A DNA stretch of 64,000 nt from an uncultured Oscillospiraceae bacterium (GCA_947629775.1 CANRFA010000004.1:83731-147730), one strand, 5' to 3'; positions 44,089 through 53,003 are shown, numbered from the stretch's first letter. The notes: generated by a model from the letters alone, not told the origin. A program made the numbers and translations.

Positions 44089-45131
44089 GGAAGGACGGTC
44101 ACCTCCCGGTCTGTATACCCGTCGGCAAGGGTGAAATACGGCTTTACGCCCGCTGTGATGGTGATGGCGCCGGTGTCCTCAATGAAAATCGCGTCCAGTC
44201 CCAGTTCCGGGTGCGCGGACAGGAAGGCAGCGCCCCGGTCCAGCCCCATGACAAAGAGGGCGGTGGACATCCCGTCGCAGATCAGGCCCGAGGGGCCCAG
44301 CACCGTGACGGAGGCCAGGCCGGAGCGGGCGGGGGCGGCGGTAGCGGGGTCCAGGATGTGCCAGTAGGTCTGCCCGTCTTTTTCAAAGTACCGCTGGTAG
44401 CCTCCGGAGGTGCTCATGTGGCCCTGGAGTTCCACCACGGCCAGGTAGGTCTCCCCGGCCGGATCCTGAATGCCCACCCGCCAGCGGCCGCCTCCGGGGC
44501 GTTCGCCGGGGGCGAAGAGGGTGCTCTGGCCCAGGTTCAGCATGGCGGAGGGAATGCCTTCTTCCTCCAGAAGTTCCGCCAGCCGGTCCGCGGCCCAGCC
44601 CTTGGCGACGCCACCCAGGTCCAGCTCCATGCCGGCGGGCAGGGTGCAGGCGCCGTCGGAGAGCTCCACGGCGCTCCAGTCGATCCGGTCGGCCAGTTCC
44701 CGCAGTTCCGCCTGCTCCGGCACCCGGTATTCCCCGCTGGGGAAGCCCCAGGCCTTCATGGCGGGGTAGGCGGTGAGGTCCAGGGTTCCCTCCGTGATCC
44801 GGCAGAGGTCCAGGGCCTTCGTGAGAAGGGCGAAGGTATCCTCGGAGAGAGCGACCGGCGCGCCAGCGCCCTGGTTGAGGGCGTACAGCTCGCTGCTCTC
44901 TTCGTTCACATCCAGATTCCGGTCCAGCGTGTTGAGAAGCTGCACGGCCTGGTCCAGCGCATCCTGACAGCCTTCTTCACTGGGACCGTAGAGGGCCAGA
45001 TCCATGAGGGTATCCATGGCGAACAGGGTGGTGCTGGCGGAGGCCGGCTCCCGGCTGCAGCTCCCCAGAGCGAGGAGCAGGGCCAGAGCGGTCAGCAGGG
45101 CCGGGAGGCGGCGGAGAGAGGAGTGAGACAC
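44085..45131 (-). CDS. apbE: FAD:protein FMN transferase ApbE
   Basis: ApbE covalently attaches FMN to threonines of extracytoplasmic electron carriers such as RnfG. The 348-residue lipoprotein has a signal with lipobox LGSC (C25), FAMDTLMDLALYG, MELDLGGVAKGWAADRL, and the C-terminal THVIDP-equivalent YWHILDPATAAPARSG, plus CDGMSTALFVMG. Start is GTG 45131. Its target is probably encoded elsewhere, as no FMN-binding acceptor lies nearby. Confidence 0.93.
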   Translation of the reverse strand: MSHSSLRRLPALLTALALLLALGSCSREPASASTTLFAMDTLMDLALYGPSEEGCQDALDQAVQLLNTLDRNLDVNEESSELYALNQGAGAPVALSEDTFALLTKALDLCRITEGTLDLTAYPAMKAWGFPSGEYRVPEQAELRELADRIDWSAVELSDGACTLPAGMELDLGGVAKGWAADRLAELLEEEGIPSAMLNLGQSTLFAPGERPGGGRWRVGIQDPAGETYLAVVELQGHMSTSGGYQRYFEKDGQTYWHILDPATAAPARSGLASVTVLGPSGLICDGMSTALFVMGLDRGAAFLSAHPELGLDAIFIEDTGAITITAGVKPYFTLADGYTDREVTVLP

Positions 45132-45338
45132 GGGCGGTCAGCCTTTCACAGAGGATTGCGCGGGGGAGGGGGATCCGTTCCGGGCCGCCGGAACCGGGCG
45201 GTGCCGGAGAGGGCCGGCGCCCCTGTAAGGTCAAGGCCGGGTTTCAGGGGACGTGGGCCAGGGCAGGACGGGTTGGAGGGTGAACCGTGGGCCTGGTGCG
45301 TTCTTCCGGAAGAGAGCAGCGGGCCGGAGCGGGAGACC

Positions 45339-47954
45339 TCAGTTCAGATCCTGCTTCAGTTCCGCCAGGAAGTTCAGGGCCTGGATGGGGGTCAGCAGGT
45401 TGACATCCGTCATGCGCAGCTTTTTCAGGACGGTCTCGCTGCCCAGATCGGCGAGGGAGACCTGCTGATCCGGTTCCTCCTCGGGGGTGGGATCGCCGGC
45501 GGCGGCCTGAGCGGCGGCCGCGGCGCTCTCCAGCTCCCGGAGAATCTCCCGGGCCCGGCGGACCACCCGCTCCGGAATGCCGGCCAGCTTCGCCACTTCC
45601 ACCCCGTAGCTGCGGTCCGCGCCGCCGGGGACGATCTTGCGCAGGAAGATCACGTCGCCGCCCCGCTTGCGGGCGGCAATGTTGTAGTTGCGCACGCCCT
45701 TCAGCTGTCCCTCCAGGGCGGTGAGCTCGTGGTAGTGGGTGGCGAAGAGGGTCTTGGCTCCCAGACGGCGGGGATCCGCGCACTGCTCCAGCACGGCCCG
45801 GGCAATGGCCATGCCGTCGTAGGTGGAGGTGCCCCGCCCGATTTCGTCCAGAATCAGGAGGGAACGGCGGGTGGCGTTCTTCAGCAGCGCCGCCACCTCG
45901 GTCATTTCCACCATGAAGGTGGACTGGCCGCCGGCGAGGTCGTCGCTGGCCCCGATGCGGGTGAAGACCCGGTCCACGATGCCGATGCGCGCGGATTTGG
46001 CGGGGACAAAGGAGCCCATCTGGGCCATGAGGACGATGAGGGCCACCTGGCGCATGTAGGTGGATTTACCCGCCATATTGGGGCCGGTGATGATGGCGCA
46101 CAGATTGTCCCCGGCATCCATATGGGTGTCGTTGGGGACGAAGGGCGTGTCCCGCAGCATCTTCTCCACCACCGGGTGGCGGCCCTCCACGATCGTGATG
46201 GAGGAGGAGGTATCCACCTGGGGCATGCAGTAGCCGTTGTCCGCGGCCACCGCGGCGAAGGAGCGCAGGACGTCGATCTGGGCCACCGCGGCGGCGGATG
46301 TCTGGATCCGGGCCAGCTGGGCGCAGACCAGGTCCTTCAGTTCGGTGAACAGCTGGTACTCCAGCGCTGTCACCTGGTCCTTTGCGGAGAGGATGTCGTG
46401 TTCCAGCTCCTTCAGTTCCTGGGAGATATAGCGTTCGGAATTGACGGTGGTCTGCTTGCGGGTCCAGTCCGCCGGCACGAGATCCGTCTGGGAGCGGGCC
46501 ACTTCGATGTAATACCCGAAGATCTTATTGGACTTGACCCGCATGTTTTTGATGCCGGTCTGTTCCCGTGTTTTCGCTTCCAGAGCGGCCAGGGCCTCAG
46601 CGGAGTGGTCCAGCAGCCCCCGCAGGCGGTCCACTTCGGCGTTGTAGCCCTCCCGGATGAACCCGCCTTCCCGGACGGAGAAGGGAGGATCCTCCACAAG
46701 GGCCTTTTCCAGGACCTCCCGCACCTCCGGGATATCGTCCAGATCCCGGCAGAGGGACTGGAGCAGGGCGGAGGAGCAGTCCTGCAGCAGTTCCCGGACC
46801 CGGGGCAGCTTTCCGAGACCGGTGGCCAGCGCCACCAGGTCCCGTCCGCCGGCGGAGCCGTAAACCACCCGCCCGATGAGGCGTTCCAGGTCCGTGACCT
46901 CCCGCAGAGTGACCGCCAGTTCTTCCCGGACGATGGAGTGCTCCACCAGATCCGCCACCGCCTGCTGCCTGCGTCCGATCTGCACCGGGGAGAGCAGGGG
47001 ACGTTCCAGCCAGTCTCGGATGAGGCGGCCACCCATGGCGGTGCGGGTCCGGTCCAGAACCCACAGCAGGGAACCCTTCTTGTCTTTGGAGCGGATGGTG
47101 GCGGTCAGCTCCAGGGTCTGACGGGCGGTGAGGTCCAGCTCCATGTACTGCCCCGTGGTATAGAAAGTGATGGCGGCGATGTGGGAGAGATCCGTCTTCT
47201 GGGTTTCGTAGAGATAGCTCAGAAGGCCTCCGGTAGCCCGGATGGCGCCGGTATCCCCCTCCGGAAAGGTGTTCAGGCCGGTGCGGAACTGCTTTTCCGC
47301 CGCGGCGCGGGCGGTATCCAGGGCAAATCGCCCTTCGCCCCCGTTTTCACAGGCGCAGTTCAGGCGCTGGCGGAGGAAGGCGACCAGTTCGTCCATGTGG
47401 AAGGCGCTCTCCGAGAGCACCGCCTCGGCCGGGTGGAAGCGGCCCAGTTCGTTTTCCAGATGCTCCATGGCCCCCGCGCCGGCGGGGAAGGAGGTAGCGT
47501 GGACTTCGCCGGTGGAGATGTCGCACAGGCAAAGCCCGAAGACGGTGGCGTCGGTAAAGATGGCGCAGATGTAGTTGTTGCGGCCCTCTTCCAGCATGGA
47601 AGTGGAGATGACCGTGCCGGGGGTGATGACGCGGATGATGTCCCGCTCCACCAGGCCCTTGGCCAGCGCCGGATCCTCCATCTGCTCGCAGATGGCGATC
47701 TTGTATCCCTTGGCCACCAGGCGGGCGATGTAGCCGTCGCAGGAGTGGTAGGGCACGCCGCACATGGGGACCCGGTCCTCCTCCGGCTTGTTGCGGTCCC
47801 GGGAGGTGAGAGTGAGGTCCAGCTCCTGGGAGACCAGCCGGGCGTCGTCGTGGAACATCTCGTAGAAGTCGCCCAGCCGGAAGAAGAGGATGCAGTCCGG
47901 GTGCAGGGCCTTCATCTCAAAATACTGCTTCATCATGGGGGTGATTTCCGCCAT
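45339..47954 (-). CDS. mutS: DNA mismatch repair protein MutS
   Basis: An 871-residue MutS1. The mismatch-binding domain shows FFRLGDFYEMFHDDA, the conserved Phe-x-Glu region; the ATPase domain has ITGPNMAGKSTYMRQVA (Walker A), LLILDEIGRGTSTYDG (Walker B/ABC signature) and TLFATHYHEL. Alanine-rich linker near 800 precedes a helical C-terminus. Start ATG 47954 preceded by GGTGA; longer frames start upstream of the promoter. MutL is not in the window. Confidence 0.96.
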   Translation of the reverse strand: MAEITPMMKQYFEMKALHPDCILFFRLGDFYEMFHDDARLVSQELDLTLTSRDRNKPEEDRVPMCGVPYHSCDGYIARLVAKGYKIAICEQMEDPALAKGLVERDIIRVITPGTVISTSMLEEGRNNYICAIFTDATVFGLCLCDISTGEVHATSFPAGAGAMEHLENELGRFHPAEAVLSESAFHMDELVAFLRQRLNCACENGGEGRFALDTARAAAEKQFRTGLNTFPEGDTGAIRATGGLLSYLYETQKTDLSHIAAITFYTTGQYMELDLTARQTLELTATIRSKDKKGSLLWVLDRTRTAMGGRLIRDWLERPLLSPVQIGRRQQAVADLVEHSIVREELAVTLREVTDLERLIGRVVYGSAGGRDLVALATGLGKLPRVRELLQDCSSALLQSLCRDLDDIPEVREVLEKALVEDPPFSVREGGFIREGYNAEVDRLRGLLDHSAEALAALEAKTREQTGIKNMRVKSNKIFGYYIEVARSQTDLVPADWTRKQTTVNSERYISQELKELEHDILSAKDQVTALEYQLFTELKDLVCAQLARIQTSAAAVAQIDVLRSFAAVAADNGYCMPQVDTSSSITIVEGRHPVVEKMLRDTPFVPNDTHMDAGDNLCAIITGPNMAGKSTYMRQVALIVLMAQMGSFVPAKSARIGIVDRVFTRIGASDDLAGGQSTFMVEMTEVAALLKNATRRSLLILDEIGRGTSTYDGMAIARAVLEQCADPRRLGAKTLFATHYHELTALEGQLKGVRNYNIAARKRGGDVIFLRKIVPGGADRSYGVEVAKLAGIPERVVRRAREILRELESAAAAAQAAAGDPTPEEEPDQQVSLADLGSETVLKKLRMTDVNLLTPIQALNFLAELKQDLN

Positions 47955-47996
47955 GCCAGTCACCGTCTTTCCGGGTTCAGAGTCCATTCGGAAGCT

Positions 47997-48005
47997 ATTA
48001 TAGCA
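47997..48005 (-). promoter_or_regulatory. mutS extended -10 promoter
   Basis: TGCTATAAT on the minus strand, about 42 bases before the mutS ATG; no good -35. Confidence 0.5.
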
Positions 48006-48068
48006 CAGAACCTCCGGGCGGGCACGGAGAAATTTTCGGGCGGCTGTGGCTGGAGAAGCTTCCATTTC

Positions 48069-48097
48069 TTGCAGCGTATGCCGGTTTGCGGTATAAT
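48069..48097 (+). promoter_or_regulatory. trmO promoter
   Basis: TTGCAG (48069-48074), 17 bases, TATAAT (48092-48097), 31 bases before the ATG. Confidence 0.78.
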
Positions 48098-48127
48098 CAG
48101 GGAAAAAGAACCAGGAGGGATGCGACC

Positions 48128-48832
48128 ATGGCAGAGACACTGGAAATGCGGGTGATCGCCCGTCTGCGGGGCGACCTGCCGGAGAAGTTCGGGGTGCCCC
48201 GGCAGGCGGGGCTTGTGGACGACCTGGAGGCGCGGATCGTCTTTGAACCGGAATACCGCAACGAAACCGCCCTGCGGGGCCTGGAGGGGTTCTCCCATCT
48301 GTGGCTGATCTGGGAGTTCTCCCAGGCCCGACGGGAGACCTGGTCGCCCACGGTCCGTCCGCCCCGGCTGGGCGGCAATACCCGGCTGGGCGTGTTCGCC
48401 ACCCGCTCGCCCTTCCGGCCCAATCCCATCGGCCTGAGCTGCGTACGGCTGGTGAAGGTGGAACTGCGGACCCCGGAGGGGCCGGTGCTCCATGTGGCGG
48501 GGGCAGACCTGGTGGATGGCACTCCCATTCTGGATATCAAGCCCTACGTTCCTTACGCGGACAGCCGGCCGGAGGCGTTGGGCGGTTTCGCTCCGGCGGC
48601 GGACGGCACTCTGCAGGTGGTGTTCCCTCCGGAGCTGTTGTCCCTGGTGCCGGAGGGCAAGCGGGCCGCCCTCACCGGGGTCCTGGCGCAGGATCCCAGG
48701 CCCCGTTACCAGAACGATCCGGAGCGGGTGTATGGTCTGTCCTTTGGCGGCATGGAGATCCGCTTCCGGGTGGCGGACGGCGTGCTGGTGGTCTGTCAGG
48801 TGGAACGGAGCGCTTCGAAGGAGGGAAACTGA
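48128..48832 (+). CDS. trmO: tRNA t6A37 N6-methyltransferase TrmO (TsaA-like)
   Basis: A 234-residue TsaA/TrmO protein. GLEGFSHLWLIWEF, NTRLGVFATRSPFRPNPIGLSCVRL and DGTPILDIKPYVPYADS are the family's SAM-binding core. TrmO methylates the t6A at position 37 of tRNA-Thr, so it extends the product of TsaD, encoded 10 kb away. Start ATG 48128 after CAGGAGGG. darA follows two bases after the stop. Confidence 0.92.
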   Translation: MAETLEMRVIARLRGDLPEKFGVPRQAGLVDDLEARIVFEPEYRNETALRGLEGFSHLWLIWEFSQARRETWSPTVRPPRLGGNTRLGVFATRSPFRPNPIGLSCVRLVKVELRTPEGPVLHVAGADLVDGTPILDIKPYVPYADSRPEALGGFAPAADGTLQVVFPPELLSLVPEGKRAALTGVLAQDPRPRYQNDPERVYGLSFGGMEIRFRVADGVLVVCQVERSASKEGN

Positions 48833-48834
48833 TC

Positions 48835-49170
48835 ATGAAGCTGGTGATCGCAATCATTCGGGACCGGGATGCGGGCAGCGCCGTGGACGGTCTGGTGGAG
48901 CGGGGAATCGGGGTGACCCGGCTGGCCAGCACCGGCGGGTTCCTCAAGGACGGCAACACCACCCTGCTGGTGGGAGCCCGGGAGGAGCAGGTGGAGGAGG
49001 TCATGGACATCCTCCGGGAGCGCTGCTCCAGGCGCACCGAGGTGGATATCGTGGCGCCCCACTCCACGGGCGGTGTCCCGGTCTGGCATCTGGGGTATAC
49101 GCCCATCCACGCGGAGGTGGGCGGCGCCACGGTGTTTGTGGTGGACGTGGATCAGTTCCGAAAGCTGTAG
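48835..49170 (+). CDS. darA: Cyclic di-AMP receptor DarA (PII-like)
   Basis: A 111-residue PII-like protein: IAIIRDRDAGSAVDGLVERGIGVTRLASTGGFLKDGNTTLLVG fits the YaaQ/DarA family that binds cyclic di-AMP. It is translated from AAGGAGGG just after trmO and is probably in the same operon. Its regulatory target is unknown. Confidence 0.9.
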   Translation: MKLVIAIIRDRDAGSAVDGLVERGIGVTRLASTGGFLKDGNTTLLVGAREEQVEEVMDILRERCSRRTEVDIVAPHSTGGVPVWHLGYTPIHAEVGGATVFVVDVDQFRKL

Positions 49171-49347
49171 GAGGACCCGGATACCCGGGGCGGAGGTCCG
49201 GCGCGGAGCGCGGAAGGGGCAGAAACGGGCGGATTTTCAGACCTTCCAGTGGGTGGAACCTTATTTTTCTGCAGAAAAAGTTCAAAAAGGGGGTTGACCT
49301 TCCCGTTGGTGGAAGGGGTATCCTGAGGGCGAAGGGAGGCGGCCGGA

Positions 49348-50001
49348 GTGAAAATCAACGAGGTGGAGGCCCTGGTGGGCATCACGAAAAAGAACATCCG
49401 CTTCTACGAGGAGCAGGGCCTGCTGTCGCCCCGACGGAACAGCCAGAACGGCTACCGGGAGTACGGCGAGGAAGAGGTGGAGATTCTCCAGCGGATCAAG
49501 CTCATGCGCAAGCTGGGCGTGCCGCTGGAGGAGATCCGGAAGATGCAGGCGGGACCGGGGACCGTGGCGGACGGCATGCGCCGCCACCTGGTGACCCTGG
49601 AGCGCCAGCGGAAGAATCTGGAGCAGGCCACCGCGCTGTGCCGTTCTCTCCAGGACCGGGAAGTCCGTCTGGACGCGCTGGATGCCCGGACCCTGCTGGA
49701 GGAGATGGAGCGGATGGAGCGGGAAGGGACCACCTTTCAGAACCGGCAGCAGCGGGATGTGCGTCCTGCCCGCTATGTGCCGCCGGTGGTGGCCGCTGTG
49801 CTGATGACGCTCATCCTGCTGGCCGCCATGGCGGTTCTGTTCTGGTCCTGGCATCTGGAGACCGACCCATCCGGTCCGCTTCCCCTCGTGATCCTGATGA
49901 TGGGAGTTCTCCTCCTCGTCATGGTCGGGGTCTGGCTGGCTTTACTCCAGCGGATCCGGGAAATTCAGAAAGGAGAGATGGACGATGCGAAAGGATACTG
50001 A
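49348..50001 (+). CDS. MerR family regulator with C-terminal membrane segments
   Basis: A 217-residue protein. Residues 1-70 are a MerR winged helix (MKINEVEALVGITKKNIRFYEEQGLL, then NGYREYGEEEVEILQRIKLMRKLGVPLEEIRKM), followed by a coiled coil (about 75-120). Residues about 142-195 form two membrane helices, and the end reads QRIREIQKGEMDDAKGY. That tail recurs in the next four genes. MerR proteins sense effectors through this C-terminal part. Start is GTG 49348 after GGGAGG. No cysteine metal site seen. Confidence 0.85.
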   Translation: MKINEVEALVGITKKNIRFYEEQGLLSPRRNSQNGYREYGEEEVEILQRIKLMRKLGVPLEEIRKMQAGPGTVADGMRRHLVTLERQRKNLEQATALCRSLQDREVRLDALDARTLLEEMERMEREGTTFQNRQQRDVRPARYVPPVVAAVLMTLILLAAMAVLFWSWHLETDPSGPLPLVILMMGVLLLVMVGVWLALLQRIREIQKGEMDDAKGY

Positions 50002-50236
50002 GCGCGGCCGCCACGGCCTCGTGGGCGGTACGGTATCCGCCCTGCTGATGCTCACCGTCTGCATTCTGGGCGGCTGGAGTATCTTCAGCCTGTATTGCGT
50101 TCTGGGCGGCGGGGGCGGTTTCTTCCTGGTGCAGGGGCTGCTGCTGGCGGCGCTGGCGGTGGGCGTCCTGATCGCCCTGGTCCAGCGCTGGCGCGAGGTG
50201 GCGGACGGCGAGGAAGAAGAGGCGAAAAAGTACTGA
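49985..50236 (+). CDS. Small two-helix membrane protein, array member 1
   Basis: An 83-residue protein with hydrophobic segments about 17-37 and 45-65, ending QRWREVADGEEEEAKKY. The tail mirrors the MerR end. Its ATG overlaps the MerR gene by 17 bases, preceded by AAAGGAGAG, so it is coupled to it. No known family recognised. Confidence 0.75.
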   Translation: MRKDTERGRHGLVGGTVSALLMLTVCILGGWSIFSLYCVLGGGGGFFLVQGLLLAALAVGVLIALVQRWREVADGEEEEAKKY

Positions 50237-50519
50237 GTCCTGCGAAGACGGCTGCAGGGAAAGGAGTGGGGTTCCATGGAAGAGGAGCCGAAGAAGAAAC
50301 AGGGACTGTCTGGCGGTACGGGGTCTGCGCCGCTGGCCATCGTGGTTTTTGGCATCTTTGCGGTGGCGGTTCTGGGGATAGTCAGCCTGGTGCCGATCGT
50401 CGCGATCTGTATCGCCCTGGCCCAGCGCTGCCGCGAGGTGGCGGGCGGCGAGGAAGAAGAGGCGAAAAAGTACTGAGTCCGGCAAAGACGGCTGCAGGGA
50501 AAGGAGTGGGGTTCCATGA
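50171..50519 (+). repeat. Imperfect 109-base direct repeat (two copies, 240-base period)
   Basis: Copies 50171-50279 and 50411-50519 differ at only a handful of positions and include the coding tail, stop, spacer and ribosome-binding site, showing how one small gene was copied. Confidence 0.9.
50276..50476 (+). CDS. Small two-helix membrane protein, array member 2
   Basis: A 66-residue paralogue with a short loop between two hydrophobic segments, and the tail QRCREVAGGEEEEAKKY. AAAGGAGTGG precedes ATG 50276. Its 3' end and the following spacer are near-identical to those of member 1 (offset 240 bases), a recent duplication. Function unknown. Confidence 0.72.
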   Translation: MEEEPKKKQGLSGGTGSAPLAIVVFGIFAVAVLGIVSLVPIVAICIALAQRCREVAGGEEEEAKKY

Positions 50520-50761
50520 AAGAGCCAAAAAAGCGGCATGGGCTGTTTGGCGGCACGGTATCCGCGCTGCTGGCCATCGTATTCCTTGGTATCTATGCGG
50601 TGTCGGCCCTCTGGATGGCGGAGCCCTTCGGGGAAGAAGGCATGCTTCTCCTGCTCTGCGCGCTGTTCGCCCTGGCGGCGATCATCGGGGTCTGCATCGC
50701 CCTGGCGCAGCGCTGGCGGGAGGTCCGGCGAGGAGAAGAGGATGAAGCCCGAAAGTACTGA
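50516..50761 (+). CDS. Small two-helix membrane protein, array member 3
   Basis: An 81-residue paralogue with segments about 13-34 and 42-64, ending QRWREVRRGEEDEARKY. AAAGGAGTGG precedes ATG 50516. Shares the N-terminal pattern GLFGGTVSALLAI with member 1 (GLVGGTVSALLML). Confidence 0.73.
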   Translation: MKEPKKRHGLFGGTVSALLAIVFLGIYAVSALWMAEPFGEEGMLLLLCALFALAAIIGVCIALAQRWREVRRGEEDEARKY

Positions 50762-51008
50762 GGAGATCATGGAGGGCCTGAAGAAGGACGCCCGGCGGGG
50801 CGCTATGTTCGGCGGAATCTGGTCGGCGGCGAAGGTGCTCCTGTTTGCCTTTGTCGCGTTCCGGACGGGATGGCCGGTCATTCTGCGGGGGCCCGCCCTG
50901 GTTCTGCTGGCGCTCAGCGTGATTCAGATCCCGCTTTCCGTTTCCGCCCATCGCAGGCGCATGGAGGAGATTGAAGCGGGGGAGGAGATCGAGGCCCGAA
51001 AATACTGA
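50742..51008 (+). CDS. Small two-helix membrane protein, array member 4
   Basis: An 88-residue, more divergent paralogue: hydrophobic segments about 27-42 and 50-68, then RRRMEEIEAGEEIEARKY. The start ATG 50742 overlaps member 3 by 20 bases and follows AGGAG by six bases; an in-frame ATG at 50769 is an alternative. Confidence 0.7.
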   Translation: MKPESTEEIMEGLKKDARRGAMFGGIWSAAKVLLFAFVAFRTGWPVILRGPALVLLALSVIQIPLSVSAHRRRMEEIEAGEEIEARKY

Positions 51009-51196
51009 ACCCCGCAGAGACAGCGGAGCAGTGGCTTCGGAAGGGGCGGGCTCTGCCCGCCCTGCCCGGACCGCTGTGCGGGATCCGTTATTCAAAGCGA
51101 GAGATTCCTCTGCGGACCCGTCGGGATCCGGCCTGCAATCCGGGTTCCGGCTGTCCTGCAGGCAGAGAGAAACGAACCATGAAGGAGGCAAATGCC

Positions 51197-51508
51197 ATGC
51201 TGCTGGTAAACATTGATCACATTCCCGGGAAGGAAATCGAGGCTCTGGGGCTCGTGAAGGGGGCCGTCGTGCAGTCGAAGCACTTCGGCAAGGACTTCAT
51301 GGCCGGGATGAAGACCCTGGTGGGCGGCGAGATCGTGGGCTATACGGAGATGATCACGGAGGCCCGCCAGATCGCCACGAAGCGGATGGTGGACGAGGCG
51401 AAGAATCTGGGGGCGGACGCCGTGGTGAATGTCCGCTACGGCTCCTCCTCCGTCATGCAGGGCGCGGCGGAAGTGGTGGCCTACGGCACCGCCGTGCGCT
51501 ACCTGTAA
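51197..51508 (+). CDS. YbjQ family protein (UPF0145)
   Basis: A 103-residue YbjQ-type protein: VGGEIVGYTEMITEARQIATKRMVDEAKNLGADAVVNVRYGSS is the conserved core. These small pentameric proteins were named heavy-metal-binding-like by sequence; function is unclear. Start chosen at ATG 51197, eight bases after AAGGAGG. Confidence 0.88.
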   Translation: MLLVNIDHIPGKEIEALGLVKGAVVQSKHFGKDFMAGMKTLVGGEIVGYTEMITEARQIATKRMVDEAKNLGADAVVNVRYGSSSVMQGAAEVVAYGTAVRYL

Positions 51509-51651
51509 GAAGGCCTGTTTTTCCCCGGACGGGGAGCGGGAGCACATAAGGCTCTTCGCGGGACCGGGTAAGTCCGGGAGGTTCATAAGAACCTGACCTC
51601 TGGAAAGGACAGGGAGGACGTTCCGGTTTCCCCCGAAACAGATACACAGAT

Positions 51652-51693
51652 CATTCCCCTCTTCGCGGTTTTGCGCGGAGAGGGGAATGTTTG
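51652..51693 (+). terminator. Hairpin terminator after ybjQ
   Basis: Perfect 11-base-pair stem (CATTCCCCTCT/AGAGGGGAATG) with an inner small stem-loop, followed by TTTG. The 140 bases before it, after ybjQ, hold nothing recognisable. Confidence 0.65.
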
Positions 51694-51730
51694 TCCCTTG
51701 GGTCCGGAGCCGCCGGGGCTGAGGCGGGAC

Positions 51731-51765
51731 GGAAAACCGGGGACGGCGGTTTCCGCCGTCCCCGG
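51731..51765 (-). terminator. Terminator of the TPM gene
   Basis: Stem CCGGGGACGGCGG/CCGCCGTCCCCGG with a three-base loop and TTTT on the minus strand, 26 bases past the stop. Confidence 0.85.
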
Positions 51766-51790
51766 AGAGGGAACAGGGTATGAGAGAAGG

Positions 51791-52942
51791 TTATCTGCGG
51801 CCAAATCCGCCGCCCCGGGATCCGCCGCCGGAAAAGCCTCCGCCTCGGGAGCCACCGGAGAATCCTCCTCCGCGGGACCCGCCTGAGAAGCCACCGCCTC
51901 GGGATCCGCCCGAGAAGCCTCCGCCGCTGGGGCGGCTGAAGCCACCTCCGCGGGAACCGCTTGAGAACCCACCTCCGCCGGGTCGGCTGAAGCCGCCACC
52001 CCGCGGACCGCTGGAAAAGCCTCCGCCGCTGGGACGTCGGCCGGAGCCGCCCCGGGGACCGTTGAAGCCGGTGAACCCGCCTCCCGGCCGGTTGCTGTTG
52101 GGCCGGTTGGGGTTTGGACCCGGATGAGGGGGCGGAGGCGGCGGGGGCGGAGTCCAGCGCCTGCGGTACCAGTTGGAGAAGGGGCCGTGCCAGAAGAGAA
52201 TGGGCCGGAAGACAACAGGGGGATTCGGTACCCCGTAGTAGCGCCGGTGGTAGGTATTGTAGCGGGAGCGGTCAATGAGCGAGCAGATCGCGATGATCAC
52301 CACAAGGAGGAGTACGAGCAGTACGATGGCGGCCATGGCGTCTCCCGAGCCGGAGCCGGAAGGCCGGACGCCGCTCTGGTTGTCGAGAAAGCCCAGACCA
52401 TAGTTGTCCACATACCAGGAGTTGACGTTGCCGAAGAGCGTAAGGACTCCTTCTCCATAGGATCCGCTCTGGACCGGGGCGTAGAGGCTGACGTCCAGCT
52501 GTGTTGTGATTTCCTGGTCGGTCATGGGATAATCCGGCCCGACGGCCAGGTAGGTGTCCTGTTCGCCGGTGGAGATGACCAGAATGCCGTCCGCCGCGCC
52601 CAGTTCGATTTCTTCGCCCAGGTCATAGGCGTAGTTGTCGATGGCTTTCCCGTCTGTGGAGCGCACCACCGCCACGGCGATGAGCGAGTCGTAGCGTTCC
52701 ACCCAGTTGGCGTTGTACAGGCAGATCTGCCGTTCCTGCTGATCGCTCAGGACGCCGGCCTCGTCCCAGATCCAGTCGTCGTACCCGGAGATGGACAGGG
52801 TGGTGTCCAGCCCGGCGTCGGGGGCCGGCGCGGTGACCGAACCGGTTCCGGCGGGGCGTTTCGCCTGCCCGATGGCGATGGCGGCCAGGATCATGACGAG
52901 GGCGACGCCGATGGCTACGGGGCGTCTCTGTAAAAAACGCAT
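51791..52942 (-). CDS. TPM domain membrane protein with glycine-rich tail
   Basis: A 383-residue protein: signal/anchor (about 8-26), an extracytoplasmic TPM domain (about 55-175, DEAGVLSDQQERQI, GYDD...LGAADGILVISTGEQDTYLAVG), a second membrane helix (about 204-222), a polyproline stretch and roughly 110 residues of GGGFS/RP repeats. TPM proteins include phosphatase-like and photosystem-repair relatives; function here is unknown. Upstream on the same strand are telA and xpaC. Confidence 0.83.
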   Translation of the reverse strand: MRFLQRRPVAIGVALVMILAAIAIGQAKRPAGTGSVTAPAPDAGLDTTLSISGYDDWIWDEAGVLSDQQERQICLYNANWVERYDSLIAVAVVRSTDGKAIDNYAYDLGEEIELGAADGILVISTGEQDTYLAVGPDYPMTDQEITTQLDVSLYAPVQSGSYGEGVLTLFGNVNSWYVDNYGLGFLDNQSGVRPSGSGSGDAMAAIVLLVLLLVVIIAICSLIDRSRYNTYHRRYYGVPNPPVVFRPILFWHGPFSNWYRRRWTPPPPPPPPHPGPNPNRPNSNRPGGGFTGFNGPRGGSGRRPSGGGFSSGPRGGGFSRPGGGGFSSGSRGGGFSRPSGGGFSGGSRGGGFSGGSRGGGFSGGSRGGGFSGGGSRGGGFGRR

Positions 52943-53003
52943 AGTTCAGTACCTCGCAACGCAGGGGGCCCGGAGGCCCCGGTTTGGAACGGACGGAAAC
53001 GGA

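Noticed and set aside
44082..48155. 1357-codon plus-strand frame opposite apbE and mutS
   Set aside because: Spans two well-defined genes on the other strand; composition is that of an antisense shadow.
51780..52130. CRISPR-like or satellite array
   Set aside because: The periodicity comes from codons of the glycine-rich TPM tail; unit lengths vary and there are no unique spacers.
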